DNA from: Hymenobacter sp.
GTDB lineage: Bacteria; Bacteroidota; Bacteroidia; Cytophagales; Hymenobacteraceae
DNA: 37,572 bases
Direction: 5' to 3'
Assembly (NCBI GenBank): GCA_025353745.1
Contig: JANXOE010000199.1
Location: 1-37,572, forward strand
Numbering within the stretch: the stretch's first letter is position 1; every line of letters begins with the position of its first letter. Of this stretch, positions 29,813 to 37,572 are shown piece after piece. The notes below the pieces were generated by a model. The model saw only the letters and a list, made by a program, of their open reading frames with translations, was not told where the DNA came from and did no database searches. Made by a program: the position numbers and the translations under genes.

Positions 29813-31317
29813 GACGATTGCTTGGTGTTGGGAACGGGGGAAGTGGCCGGCGCCTGGTTGGCCTGGGGCCCCGCGGGGGCTTCCGCCTTGGCGCGCAGCC
29901 CCGTCCACTGGGTATGGAAAACGCCTTCCTGGCCGATCAATTCGTAGGTGTGGGCCCCGAAGTAGTCGCGTTGCGCCTGGATGAGGTTGGAAGGCAGCCG
30001 GGCCGTGCGGTAGGCGTCGAAGTAGCCCAGCGCGCTGGTGTAGGCCGGCACGGCGAGGCCGGCCGTGACGGCGGCGGCCACCACGGTGCGCATGCCCGGC
30101 GCGGCTTCGAGCACCAGCTTTTGCACCGCGCCGTCGAGCAGCAGGTGGGCCAGGCTCTGGTCGTTTTGGTAAGCGTTGAAGATGTCGTTCAGGAACGTGG
30201 ACCGGATGATGCAGCCGCCGCGCCAGATTTTGGCGATGTCGGCCAGCTGCAAGTCGTACTTGTACTCCTCCGACGCCTTGGCCAGCATGTGCATGCCCTG
30301 GGCGTAGGCCATGATCATGCTGAAGTAGAACGCCTGCTCCAGGCTGCCCAGGAAGGCTTCGCGGTCGGCGGCCGCCAGCGGGGCGCCGGGGGCCGGGTAC
30401 AGGCCGGCCAGCTGCTCGCGCAGGGCCTTGTACTTGGAAAGGTCGCGCATCGACACGGCCGCGTCGACGGTGGGCAGCGGGGCCTGCAAGTCCATGGCCA
30501 CCTGCGACGTCCACTTGCCGGTGCCCTTGGCGCGGGCCTCGTCCTTGATGTCGTCGAGCAGCAAATGGTCGGTGCCGGGCGCGTTAAAAGCGAAAATGTC
30601 CTTCGTAATGTCGAGCAGGAAAGATTGCAGCCGGCCCTCGTTCCACTGGGTGAACACCCGGCCGATGGCCGCGTTGTCCATGTTCAAGCCGTTTTTGAGG
30701 ACGCCGTAGGTTTCGGCAATCAGCTCCATCAGGCCGTACTCGATGCCGTTGTGCACCATTTTCACGAAGTGGCCGGCCGCGCCGGGGCCCATGTAGGCCA
30801 CGCAGGGCACGCCGTCGACCTTCGCCGCAATGGCCTCGAACACCGGCTGCATCACTTTGTAGGCGTCGCGGTCGCCGCCGGGCATCATGCTGGGGCCGAA
30901 GCGGGCGCCTTCCTCCCCGCCCGATACGCCCATGCCGAAGAAGTGCAGGCCGGCCGCGCCCAGGGCCTTGGCGCGGCGCTCGGTGTCGGCAAAGTAGGAA
31001 TTGCCGCCGTCGATGAGGATGTCGCCGGGGCTGAGCAGGGGCTGCATCTCGGCAATCACGCTGTCGACGATGGCCCCGGCGGGCACCAGCAGCATGATGG
31101 CGCGGGGCGTGCTGATGCTCTGCACAAAGGCTTGGGGGTCGGCGAAGCCCTGCACGGGCTTGCCCTGGCCTTCCTGGGCCAGCAGCTCAATCTGCTTGGC
31201 GTTCTTGTCGTAGCCGGCCACGGCAAACCCGTGGTCGGCCATATTCAGCAGCAAGTTGCGGCCCATCGTGCCGAGGCCAATCATGCCAAAGGCGAACTGC
31301 GTGGAGTTGGAGCTCAT
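29809..31317 (-). CDS. gnd: 6-phosphogluconate dehydrogenase, decarboxylating
   Basis: This 502-residue protein oxidatively decarboxylates 6-phosphogluconate to ribulose-5-phosphate, making NADPH. It has the Rossmann motif GMIGLGTMGRNLLLNMADHG near residues 10-30, LLVPAG, GVSGGEEGARFGPS, the catalytic region GPGAAGHFVKMVHNGIEYG with Lys and Asn, and the late IWRGGCIIRS. The C-terminal tail (APAGPQANQAPATSPVPNTKQSS) is an extra low-complexity Pro/Ala/Gln segment of about 25 residues. The ATG at 31317 (MSSNSTQ) starts just before the fold. It overlaps zwf by four bases. A GC-rich hairpin with one mismatch (31394-31404 with 31413-31423) lies upstream; I see no perfect TAnnTTTG, only TTTCTTTG around 31363-31370. 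Confidence 0.96.
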   Translation of the reverse strand: MSSNSTQFAFGMIGLGTMGRNLLLNMADHGFAVAGYDKNAKQIELLAQEGQGKPVQGFADPQAFVQSISTPRAIMLLVPAGAIVDSVIAEMQPLLSPGDILIDGGNSYFADTERRAKALGAAGLHFFGMGVSGGEEGARFGPSMMPGGDRDAYKVMQPVFEAIAAKVDGVPCVAYMGPGAAGHFVKMVHNGIEYGLMELIAETYGVLKNGLNMDNAAIGRVFTQWNEGRLQSFLLDITKDIFAFNAPGTDHLLLDDIKDEARAKGTGKWTSQVAMDLQAPLPTVDAAVSMRDLSKYKALREQLAGLYPAPGAPLAAADREAFLGSLEQAFYFSMIMAYAQGMHMLAKASEEYKYDLQLADIAKIWRGGCIIRSTFLNDIFNAYQNDQSLAHLLLDGAVQKLVLEAAPGMRTVVAAAVTAGLAVPAYTSALGYFDAYRTARLPSNLIQAQRDYFGAHTYELIGQEGVFHTQWTGLRAKAEAPAGPQANQAPATSPVPNTKQSS

Positions 31318-31442
31318 TAGTATTTGCGGGTTGGGGTGAATGCCCGGGCGACCGGGCAGCAAAGAAAGAAAAGAAGTACCGGGCTATACGCAGCCCGCCC
31401 GCGGTGGGACGCCCGCGGACGGGTGCATTCAGCTACTACAAA

Positions 31443-31470
31443 AAAGCCCCGCAACAGTTTGCGGGGCTTT
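31443..31470. terminator. Terminator of the CocE-type hydrolase gene
   Basis: AAAGCCCCGCAA (31443-31454) and TTGCGGGGCTTT (31459-31470) form a perfect 12-bp stem with a 4-base loop. On the minus strand a T-run follows, 11 bases past the hydrolase stop codon. Confidence 0.88.
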
Positions 31471-31481
31471 CCAGGGAAACG

Positions 31482-33446
31482 CTACGGCAGCACTTTCAGC
31501 ACGAGCTGCGAGGCTTGGGCCGGCGTGTGGTAGAGCCGGTGCGTGGCGCTTTGGAAGTCGCTGGCGTCGGCCTCGAAAATGTTGGGCACGTACTTCTGCG
31601 GGTTGCGGTCGACGAGCGGGAACCACGTGCTCTGCACCTGCACCATCAGGCGGTGGCCTTTTTTGAAGGTGTGCATCAGGTCCTGCACCGTGAAGGGCAC
31701 CGCCGTCACCTGGCCCGCCACGAAGGGCTCGGGCTGGCTGAAGCTGTTGCGGAACCGGCCGCGCATCACCTCCGAGCGCACCATTTGCTGGTAGCCGCCG
31801 AGGTGCACGCCGGGCGCGGTGCGCGGGTTGTCGGGCGTGTCGTCGGGGTACACGTCGATGATTTTCACCACCCAATCGGCGTCGGTGCCGGTGGTGGCCA
31901 CTTGCAGCAGCGCCTTGATGGGGCCGGCCAGGGTCAGGTCTTCGGCGAGCACCCCGGTTTGGTAGGTGAGCACGTCGGGGCGGCGGCTGGCGAAGCGCTG
32001 GTCGTCGGTCATGTACTCGCGGGTCATGCCTTCCACAATGGCCTCGGTGAAGGGCACGGGGTGGGCCGGGTCGCTCACAAACTGGTCGAAGTCGAAGTTA
32101 ACGTCGCCGCGGCGGCGCTCGTTGGCGCCGTCGGTGGGCGGGCTGAAGGCCAGGGCCCCCGCCTGGCGGAAGTAGAGCACCTTGTCCTGGGCCTGCTTGG
32201 GCGGCCAGGCGTCGAAGGTGCGCCAGCGGTTGTTGCCGCCCTCAAACACGGTGGCTTCGGGCAGGGCGGCGGCGGCCGTGGGCTTGTCGTCTTTCAGGTA
32301 CGCCTTGAAGAACCGCGCCTCGATGTTCTCCTGGAACCAGCGCGAGGGCGAGGGGCCGTAGGCCACGTTGCCCACCATCTCGCCGGTGCTGCCCGCCCAG
32401 CCGCCGTGCACCCAGGGCCCCATCACGAGGCGGTTGGGCAGGCCGGGGTTTTGCTGCTCGATGCTCCGGTACGTGTTGAGGGCCCCGAACAGGTCCTCGG
32501 CGTCGTTGAAGCCGCCCACCGTGAGCACGGCGGCTTTCAGGCCGTGCAGGCGGGGGCGCGGGTTGCGGGCCTGCCAGAAGGCGTCGTAGTTGGGGTGCTG
32601 GGTGAGGTCGTTCCAGTGCTTGATCTTGCCCTTGAACACCTGCTCGTTCAGGTTTTTCAGCGGGCCCAGGCGGTAGTAGAAGTCGTAGCTGTCGGGCGTG
32701 CCCATCGCGGGGCCGTCGGGGTAGTGGGCCTGCGGCTGCGGCCGGGCCTGGCCAAAACCGCCCCAGAAACCCATCGCCCCGGTCAGGAAATAGGCCCCGT
32801 TGTGGTGGTCATCGTCCCAGAACCAGTCCGTGACCGGCGCCTGCGGGCTCGACGCCTTCAGGGCCGGGTGGCGGCTCAGCAGGCCCACCGTGGTGTAGAA
32901 GCCGGGGTACGAGATGCCCCACTGCCCCACGCGGCCGTTGTTGCGGGGGCCCTTCTTCAGCAGGTACTCGATGGCGTCGAAGGTGTCGGTGCCTTCGTCC
33001 ACATCTTTTTTGGTCGGGTGCTGCTCGGTTGCGGGCCGCACGTCCTCAAACGTGCCCTCCGAGAGGTAGCGCCCGCGCACGTCCTGGATGGCGAAGATGT
33101 AGCCTTCGTGCAGCATCGTGCTGTTCTGGGCGATGCGCAGCCGGTAGCGGCCCGCCCCGTAGGGCCCCGCCGAGTACGGCGTGCGGTTGAGCATGATGGG
33201 GTAGCGCACGCGGTCCGCGTCCTTGGGCGCGTACACCACCGTGTGCAGCTTCGCCCCGTCGCGCATCGGCACCTCGTATTCGGTTTTGGTGTAGTGCTCG
33301 TGGGCGTAGAGCGTGTCGGCAAAGAACCGGGCCTTGAACTGCGCATCGCTCACGCGCTGGGTGTCGGGCGGCAGCGCCAGCGTTTGGGCCCGGGCCCGGG
33401 CGGCCCCCAGGGCCAGCAGCGCGGCCAGGTACAGGTGGTTTTTCAT
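31482..33446 (-). CDS. Secreted CocE/NonD family hydrolase (peptidase S15-like)
   Basis: This 654-residue alpha/beta-hydrolase has a signal peptide (MKNHLYLAALLALGAARARAQ). The catalytic core shows VPMRDGAKLHTVVYAPKD near 59-76, the oxyanion-area NRTPYSAGPYG, and the nucleophile motif GISYPG with Ser179; a late FNDAEDLFGALNTY block carries the likely acid, and MGPWVHGGW the likely His. The C-terminal jelly-roll domain (about 470-650) is typical of X-Pro dipeptidyl-peptidase/CocE enzymes, which also include glutaryl acylases. The natural substrate is unknown. The ATG at 33446 gives a clean signal peptide; an in-frame ATG 11 codons upstream does not. Confidence 0.93.
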   Translation of the reverse strand: MKNHLYLAALLALGAARARAQTLALPPDTQRVSDAQFKARFFADTLYAHEHYTKTEYEVPMRDGAKLHTVVYAPKDADRVRYPIMLNRTPYSAGPYGAGRYRLRIAQNSTMLHEGYIFAIQDVRGRYLSEGTFEDVRPATEQHPTKKDVDEGTDTFDAIEYLLKKGPRNNGRVGQWGISYPGFYTTVGLLSRHPALKASSPQAPVTDWFWDDDHHNGAYFLTGAMGFWGGFGQARPQPQAHYPDGPAMGTPDSYDFYYRLGPLKNLNEQVFKGKIKHWNDLTQHPNYDAFWQARNPRPRLHGLKAAVLTVGGFNDAEDLFGALNTYRSIEQQNPGLPNRLVMGPWVHGGWAGSTGEMVGNVAYGPSPSRWFQENIEARFFKAYLKDDKPTAAAALPEATVFEGGNNRWRTFDAWPPKQAQDKVLYFRQAGALAFSPPTDGANERRRGDVNFDFDQFVSDPAHPVPFTEAIVEGMTREYMTDDQRFASRRPDVLTYQTGVLAEDLTLAGPIKALLQVATTGTDADWVVKIIDVYPDDTPDNPRTAPGVHLGGYQQMVRSEVMRGRFRNSFSQPEPFVAGQVTAVPFTVQDLMHTFKKGHRLMVQVQSTWFPLVDRNPQKYVPNIFEADASDFQSATHRLYHTPAQASQLVLKVLP

Positions 33447-33492
33447 GAAAGAAGCGAAGGGCGGTGGGAAATGGGGCACGCCGGCGCCGGGC

Positions 33493-34875
33493 CTAGTCGG
33501 CGGCCAGGCTGTTGTTCAGCGCAATGATAGCCGCTTTGTACTGCGGCCGGGCAATGATGAACTGAATGTTGACCTTGCGCAGCGCGAAACCGGCGCTCAT
33601 GATGTTGATGCCCTGCGCGGCGAGGGCCCCGGCGGCCTTGGCCAGCAGGCCGGGCCGGTCGATGTTGGAGCCGATGAGGCACACCATGGCCGTGGGCTCC
33701 ACCGTCACTTTTTCGTAGCGGGCTTCGAGCCGCGGCACCAGGTCGTGCTTCAGGTCCTTCTCCCAGATCAGCACCGAGATGCTGTTGGCGCTGGTGGCCT
33801 TGAAGGCGTAGCTCACGCCCAGCTCGAAGAAAATCTGCATGATGCCCAGGTCGAAGCCCGCCGTGCCCACCATCAGCGGGTCGTACACGTCGATCATCAC
33901 CACCTTGTCGGTGCCGGTGATGACCTCCACCCGCGTTTCGGCCGACACGTAGTCCTTGGTAATCAGCGTGCCGGGGTGGGCGGGCTCGAACGTGTTTTTG
34001 ATGCGTAGGTCGATGCCGTTGATCTCGAGCGGCTTCGAGGCCTTCGGGTGGATGGCCTCCATGCCCACGTCGGCGAGCTGGTCGGCCACGTCGTAGTTGG
34101 TGGCCCCCACCGGGCGGCAGTGGCCGGGGCCCACCAGCACCGGGTCGGCCGAGCACAGGTGGTACTCTTTGTGGATGACGGCCTCCCGGGGCCGCAGCGC
34201 CACGGCAATCTTGCTGAACGTCACCTCCGAATACCCGCGGTCGAACTCCCGCATGATGCCCTCCGTGCCCTTGGCGTAGCCGGTGGCGACGCAAATGGTT
34301 TCGTCGAGCTTGATGCCCTTGAACGCGTGGCCGATGCGCTGGTCGATGGTGTAGGGCTTGTTGTCGTGGAAGCCGCTCAAATCGACCAGCGTGGCGTGCA
34401 CGCCCCGGTTTTGCAGGATGTTCACGGAGTTGAACGCCGCGTGCGCCTCGCCGATGGACGCCAGGATCTCGCGGGCCGCCTGCAGGATGTTTTCGCTGCG
34501 CACGTAGCCCGAGGCCAGCACGTTGGTGAGGCTGTCGAGGTAGGCTTGGGCGTCGGCGATGCGCTGCCCGATGAAGGCGTCGGCCACCGCCAGGTCCAGG
34601 CCCAGCGGCGCGTACTGCCGGTTCAGCTCCTTGAGCTGGCCGGCCACCTCGCGCAGGGCCCCGTGGAATTTCTTGAACTCGCTGATGCGGTGGTACACGC
34701 CCGGCGCGCCGGTTTTTTTGTTCTCCAGCAGCCAGTTGGTCACGCCCGCGTAGGCCGACACCACGAAGATGCGGTTGTAGAGCGCGGGGCCCTCGCGCTC
34801 GTAAAAGATGATGTTGGCGAGCACGTCGCCGAAGGCACTCATCGACGTGCCGCCGATTTTTTCTACTGTCAGCAC
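33493..34875 (-). CDS. Aspartate kinase, Ask_Ect-like subgroup, GTG start
   Basis: This 460-residue protein phosphorylates aspartate in the first step to lysine, threonine and methionine. The start VEKIGGTSMS replaces the more usual VxKFGGTS, and REGPALYNRIFVVSAYAGVTNWLLENKKTGAPGVYHR resembles the ectoine-associated aspartate kinases (Ask_Ect) I know from halophiles. The substrate region (ETICVATGYAKGTEG..., with REFDRGYSEVTFSKIA) and two C-terminal ACT-type regulatory units (about 310-460, with IMSAGFALRKVNIQFI) are present. No ectoine genes are in the window. The start codon is GTG at 34875, since no ATG fits before the kinase motif. Allosteric control is likely but its effector cannot be told from the sequence. 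Confidence 0.9.
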   Translation of the reverse strand: MLTVEKIGGTSMSAFGDVLANIIFYEREGPALYNRIFVVSAYAGVTNWLLENKKTGAPGVYHRISEFKKFHGALREVAGQLKELNRQYAPLGLDLAVADAFIGQRIADAQAYLDSLTNVLASGYVRSENILQAAREILASIGEAHAAFNSVNILQNRGVHATLVDLSGFHDNKPYTIDQRIGHAFKGIKLDETICVATGYAKGTEGIMREFDRGYSEVTFSKIAVALRPREAVIHKEYHLCSADPVLVGPGHCRPVGATNYDVADQLADVGMEAIHPKASKPLEINGIDLRIKNTFEPAHPGTLITKDYVSAETRVEVITGTDKVVMIDVYDPLMVGTAGFDLGIMQIFFELGVSYAFKATSANSISVLIWEKDLKHDLVPRLEARYEKVTVEPTAMVCLIGSNIDRPGLLAKAAGALAAQGINIMSAGFALRKVNIQFIIARPQYKAAIIALNNSLAAD

Positions 34876-34930
34876 TCTGTTTAATAGCTGGTATGAGCGG
34901 CGAAATTAGCGGCTGGCCGCCCAACCCGCC

Positions 34931-34959
34931 CGTCGTTCCCCGCGGCGCGCGGAATGACG
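34931..34959. terminator. Hairpin after the PIG-L gene
   Basis: CGTCGTTCC (34931-34939) pairs with GGAATGACG (34951-34959), nine positions with one G-T type pair, three bases past the PIG-L stop. The loop is GC-rich. It may be a terminator or a copy of a short dispersed hairpin repeat. Confidence 0.5.
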
Positions 34960-34962
34960 ATT

Positions 34963-37539
34963 CTACTTGCCCAGCGACACCAGGTTGGCAAGCAGGCGGT
35001 AGGCCCCGGGCACGCCGGCCGGCAGCTCGCGGAACAGGCTCAGGCCGGTGTAGACGTAGTGGCCCTTGCCGTAGTCGGCCACCAGAATGGCGCTTTGCTT
35101 GGGGGTTTCGCCGGGGTCGCTGCTGGCGATGACGGGCGTGTAGTGCGCGTCCCACGCCGACGGGTAGTTCAGGCCCTGCTCCTGCACCCAGCCCTGAAAA
35201 TCTTTCTCGGTGATTTTGTTGGGCGCGTTCAGCAGCGGGTGCTGGGGCTGGAGAAACGTGACGGGGGCCCCTTCCACCGTCACCCGGTCGGTGGACAGCG
35301 TGAGCGGGTAGGGCCCGATCTGGGGCAGCACGGTGCCGCGGCTCACCACGTACTGCACCACCAGGTTGCCGCCGTTCTCCACGTATTTCAGCAGCTCGGG
35401 CTGCTGGGTTTTGAGCTTGTCCACGGTGTTGTAGGCCCGGATGCCGAGCACCACGGCGTCGTAGCGGCGCAGGCGCTCGGCGGTGAGGTCGGTGGCGGGG
35501 TCGAGCAGCGTCACGGTGTAGCCGAGCTGCCGCAGGGCCTCGGGCACTTCGTCGCCGGCCCCCATTAGGTAGCCGATTTGCTGGCCCCGGCGCTGCACGC
35601 TCAGCTTCACCAGCGGCACCGTGGCCTCCGGAAACAGCGTTTGAACGGGGATGTGCGGGTACACGATCTGCTGGATGCCGCGGCTGTAGGCCTGGCCGTC
35701 CACGGTGGCCACGGCGCGCAGCTCGGCCTTGCCCTCGGGGGCCCCCGGGCCGGGGCGCAGGGTGAAGTTCACGGTCTGCTCGTCGTCCTTGTTCTTCAGC
35801 TCAAACGCCGCCGTGGCCGGCTCGGCCTGCCAGCCGGCGGGCACCTGCAAGGCCAGGGCCCCGCGCACCCCGGCCCGGCCGGCCCGCACCGTCACGGGCA
35901 CTTGCTTGGGCTGCGGGTCGGCAAACACGTAGGCGCGGGCGGCGGGGAGGTTCACCAGCACGGCCGGCACCACGGCCAGCGGTTGGTACAGTTCGCCCAG
36001 CACGGGGTCGGTGTGCTTGTACTGGACGGGGATTTCAACCACAAAGGAGGCATTGCCGGCTTGAACAGCAAAGGGCACCGTCACAACTGGCGAATTTTCT
36101 GGTTTGCCCACCAGCAACCGTGCTTGCTCGGCATCAGTCGCAAAACTGGGTAGGCTGTACACGCCGGTGGTACTGGGCTTTTGCAACCAATAAGGCTGTG
36201 AATTCTCCAAGGAAGCCGGCAGGGCTTTTTCTATTTGTTCTTTTTCAGTCTTGGTTGCTACAGTCGCGACAGATGCTGCCATCGATGCCACCGGCAACGA
36301 ATGGGCAGCTGAAACCCGTTGCGTAACCTCTTTGCTCACCGTTATTTTCGAGCCGGCAACCACTGTGGGTTCAGCCGCCAAGGCTTCCACGTAGGTTCCG
36401 GAGCAAGCTTGTATCAACTGGATTGCCTCCCTGGCTTTTTCGCTGACCCAAGCCGTTTCCTGGAGGGCGCGTGGGCCAACGGGTTTGTTCCCGGGGTCAG
36501 GCTTTGCGCTGAGCGGAGGATACACCGTCGTCCCGTCGGCCAAGGATGCGTTCGGCAGGGCCATCAGCGCCTTCAACACGCCCGATAGCCCTGCCGCGCT
36601 CGCCGCCGGATTCCCCGCGTCGTACTTGCGAATCACCTCGTCAATCATTTTGCCCACGGCCGCGCCGCCCGGCACGCGGTTCCAGGTCATGTCCACGCCG
36701 TCGAATAAATCTTTCGTCGCCGGGGCCCCCTTCACGAGTTGAAAATACTCCAGCGCCTCGCCGCGGGTGGCGGCCGCGCCGAAGCCCTGGCTGCGGTGGC
36801 TGGAGCGCGAGCGGGCCGCGATTTCGCCGTAGCTCTGGCCCAGCAGCGGGTTGTAGCCGCCGGCGTCGAGGGCGAGGTAGCCGCTCATGTTTTCGCCGGG
36901 CTTCACGAAGAAGCTGCCCGTGTTCCAGAGCAGGCGCTTGGGCTGCCAGGGCTGCACGTATTTCAATTGCTCGGGGAAGCGCTTGGGGTCGCCGGCGGCG
37001 TCGAAGGCTTCGGCGGCCAGGATGGCGCTGGCCTGGTGGTGGCCGTGGCCGGCGCGCGCATCGGGCGGGAAGCGGGTGATGAGCACGTCGGGCCGCCGCT
37101 GGCGGATGACCCACACCACGTCGGCGAGCACCTGCTCGTGGTCCCAGATGCGCAGGGTTTCCTCGGGCGTCTTGCTGTAGCCGAAGTCGTTGGCGCGGGT
37201 GAAAAACTGCCGGCCGCCGTCGATGCGGCGGGCGGCGAGCAGCTCCTGCGTGCGGATGACGCCGAGCTGCTCGCGCAGCTCGGGGCCGATGAGGTCCTGG
37301 CCGCCGTCGCCGCGGGTGAGGCTCAGGTAGCCGGTTTCGGCGAGGCGGCCGTTGGCGAGGTAGGCGATGAGGCGGGTGTTCTCGTCGTCGGGGTGGGCGG
37401 CGAGGTAAAGCACCGAGCCCAGCACGTTGAGCTTTTTCAGGCCCAACAAAATGTCCGCCGACGAGTACGTTTTGGGGGCCTGGGCAACGAGCGTGAGCGG
37501 CAGCAGCCACAGCAGCAGCGGGCGAAGAAAGCGAAGCAT
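34963..37539 (-). CDS. Secreted PIG-L family deacetylase-like protein with ThuA-like C-terminus
   Basis: This 858-residue exported protein has a signal peptide (MLRFLRPLLLWLLPLTLVAQ) and an N-terminal PIG-L domain with AHPDDE (48-53) and the later zinc-binding GHGHHQAS (about 164-171). PIG-L enzymes remove N-acetyl groups from sugar amides. The middle (about 350-560) looks like beta-sandwich linker domains, and the last third (about 670-858, with RRYDAVVLGIRAYNT and YVENGGNLVVQYV) resembles a ThuA or glutamine-amidotransferase-like fold. The middle part has a visible low-GC patch. The ATG at 37539 is preferred over an upstream TTG. A TACCTTCG near the right edge may be its promoter. Confidence 0.85.
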   Translation of the reverse strand: MLRFLRPLLLWLLPLTLVAQAPKTYSSADILLGLKKLNVLGSVLYLAAHPDDENTRLIAYLANGRLAETGYLSLTRGDGGQDLIGPELREQLGVIRTQELLAARRIDGGRQFFTRANDFGYSKTPEETLRIWDHEQVLADVVWVIRQRRPDVLITRFPPDARAGHGHHQASAILAAEAFDAAGDPKRFPEQLKYVQPWQPKRLLWNTGSFFVKPGENMSGYLALDAGGYNPLLGQSYGEIAARSRSSHRSQGFGAAATRGEALEYFQLVKGAPATKDLFDGVDMTWNRVPGGAAVGKMIDEVIRKYDAGNPAASAAGLSGVLKALMALPNASLADGTTVYPPLSAKPDPGNKPVGPRALQETAWVSEKAREAIQLIQACSGTYVEALAAEPTVVAGSKITVSKEVTQRVSAAHSLPVASMAASVATVATKTEKEQIEKALPASLENSQPYWLQKPSTTGVYSLPSFATDAEQARLLVGKPENSPVVTVPFAVQAGNASFVVEIPVQYKHTDPVLGELYQPLAVVPAVLVNLPAARAYVFADPQPKQVPVTVRAGRAGVRGALALQVPAGWQAEPATAAFELKNKDDEQTVNFTLRPGPGAPEGKAELRAVATVDGQAYSRGIQQIVYPHIPVQTLFPEATVPLVKLSVQRRGQQIGYLMGAGDEVPEALRQLGYTVTLLDPATDLTAERLRRYDAVVLGIRAYNTVDKLKTQQPELLKYVENGGNLVVQYVVSRGTVLPQIGPYPLTLSTDRVTVEGAPVTFLQPQHPLLNAPNKITEKDFQGWVQEQGLNYPSAWDAHYTPVIASSDPGETPKQSAILVADYGKGHYVYTGLSLFRELPAGVPGAYRLLANLVSLGK

Positions 37540-37561
37540 GGAAAGCAAACTGGTTGGGGAG

Positions 37562-37569
37562 CGAAGGTA
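37562..37569 (-). promoter_or_regulatory. Possible imperfect -7 element of the PIG-L gene
   Basis: The minus strand reads TACCTTCG, one base off TAnnTTTG, 22 bases before the ATG at 37539. The window ends before a -33 element could be seen. Confidence 0.3.
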
Positions 37570-37572
37570 CTG

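Noticed and set aside
33493-34875. Part of an ectoine biosynthesis cluster
   Set aside because: No ectA, ectB, ectC or ectD is adjacent; only the kinase subgroup resemblance remains.

Overview
The window looks like a chromosomal segment from a GC-rich member of the Bacteroidota, most likely a Hymenobacter-like bacterium of the Cytophagales. This placement is an inference. It rests on the very high GC, the lack of Shine-Dalgarno sequences, repeated use of the Bacteroidota promoter element TAnnTTTG close to start codons, families typical of the phylum (DUF2911, a DUF6799-like protein, MarR next to YceI, a secreted TonB-domain protein, a GT2/sugar-transferase fusion) and strong over-use of the hexamer GGGGCC. 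I see no phage, transposase, integrase or CRISPR array. It is mostly housekeeping and cell-surface DNA.

Layout. 1-5160: the end of a sugar O-acetyltransferase faces a minus-strand group made of heptose-7-phosphate kinase (rfaE1), a PLP aminotransferase and a large GT2 fusion protein, mainly a surface-polysaccharide theme. 5162-6977: recR and clpS on minus, and a helical unknown protein on plus. 7029-9712: a lipoprotein, then a marR-yceI pair on minus whose promoter carries nested palindromes, then a divergent DUF6799-like secreted protein. 9776-12409: a dipeptide epimerase on minus and a DAACS-type symporter on plus, divergently arranged. 12559-16347: two unknown lipoproteins and a 795-residue GAF protein. 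16462-17312: a PAP2 phosphatase and tRNA-Leu(CAG), both minus. 17483-23520: a plus-strand run of methyltransferase, M61 peptidase, MBL-fold hydrolase, sodium:solute symporter and TonB-domain protein. 23594-26664: an MsbA-like ABC exporter, a highly palindromic intergenic repeat, and a DUF2911 protein. 26733-31317: a pentose phosphate cluster, with rpiA on plus facing the overlapping minus operon gnd-zwf-pgl across a perfect 33-bp inverted repeat. 31482-37539: a CocE-type hydrolase, an unusual aspartate kinase and a PIG-L deacetylase-like protein, all minus.

How the parts work together. gnd, zwf and pgl encode the whole oxidative pentose phosphate branch and rpiA continues from its product ribulose-5-phosphate, so this block is one functional unit for NADPH and pentose supply. 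rfaE1, the GT2 fusion and perhaps the acetyltransferase point to lipopolysaccharide or exopolysaccharide synthesis. The dipeptide epimerase, M61 peptidase, CocE hydrolase, symporters and TonB-domain protein fit a peptide- and solute-scavenging lifestyle, though this last link is inference only.

The most notable non-coding items are the roughly 215-bp nested inverted repeat at 25446-25660, the 33-bp perfect inverted repeat at 27500-27570, the palindromes in the marR promoter (9020-9047), and several genes where TAnnTTTG lies only 3-6 bases before the start codon, suggesting leaderless or near-leaderless mRNAs.
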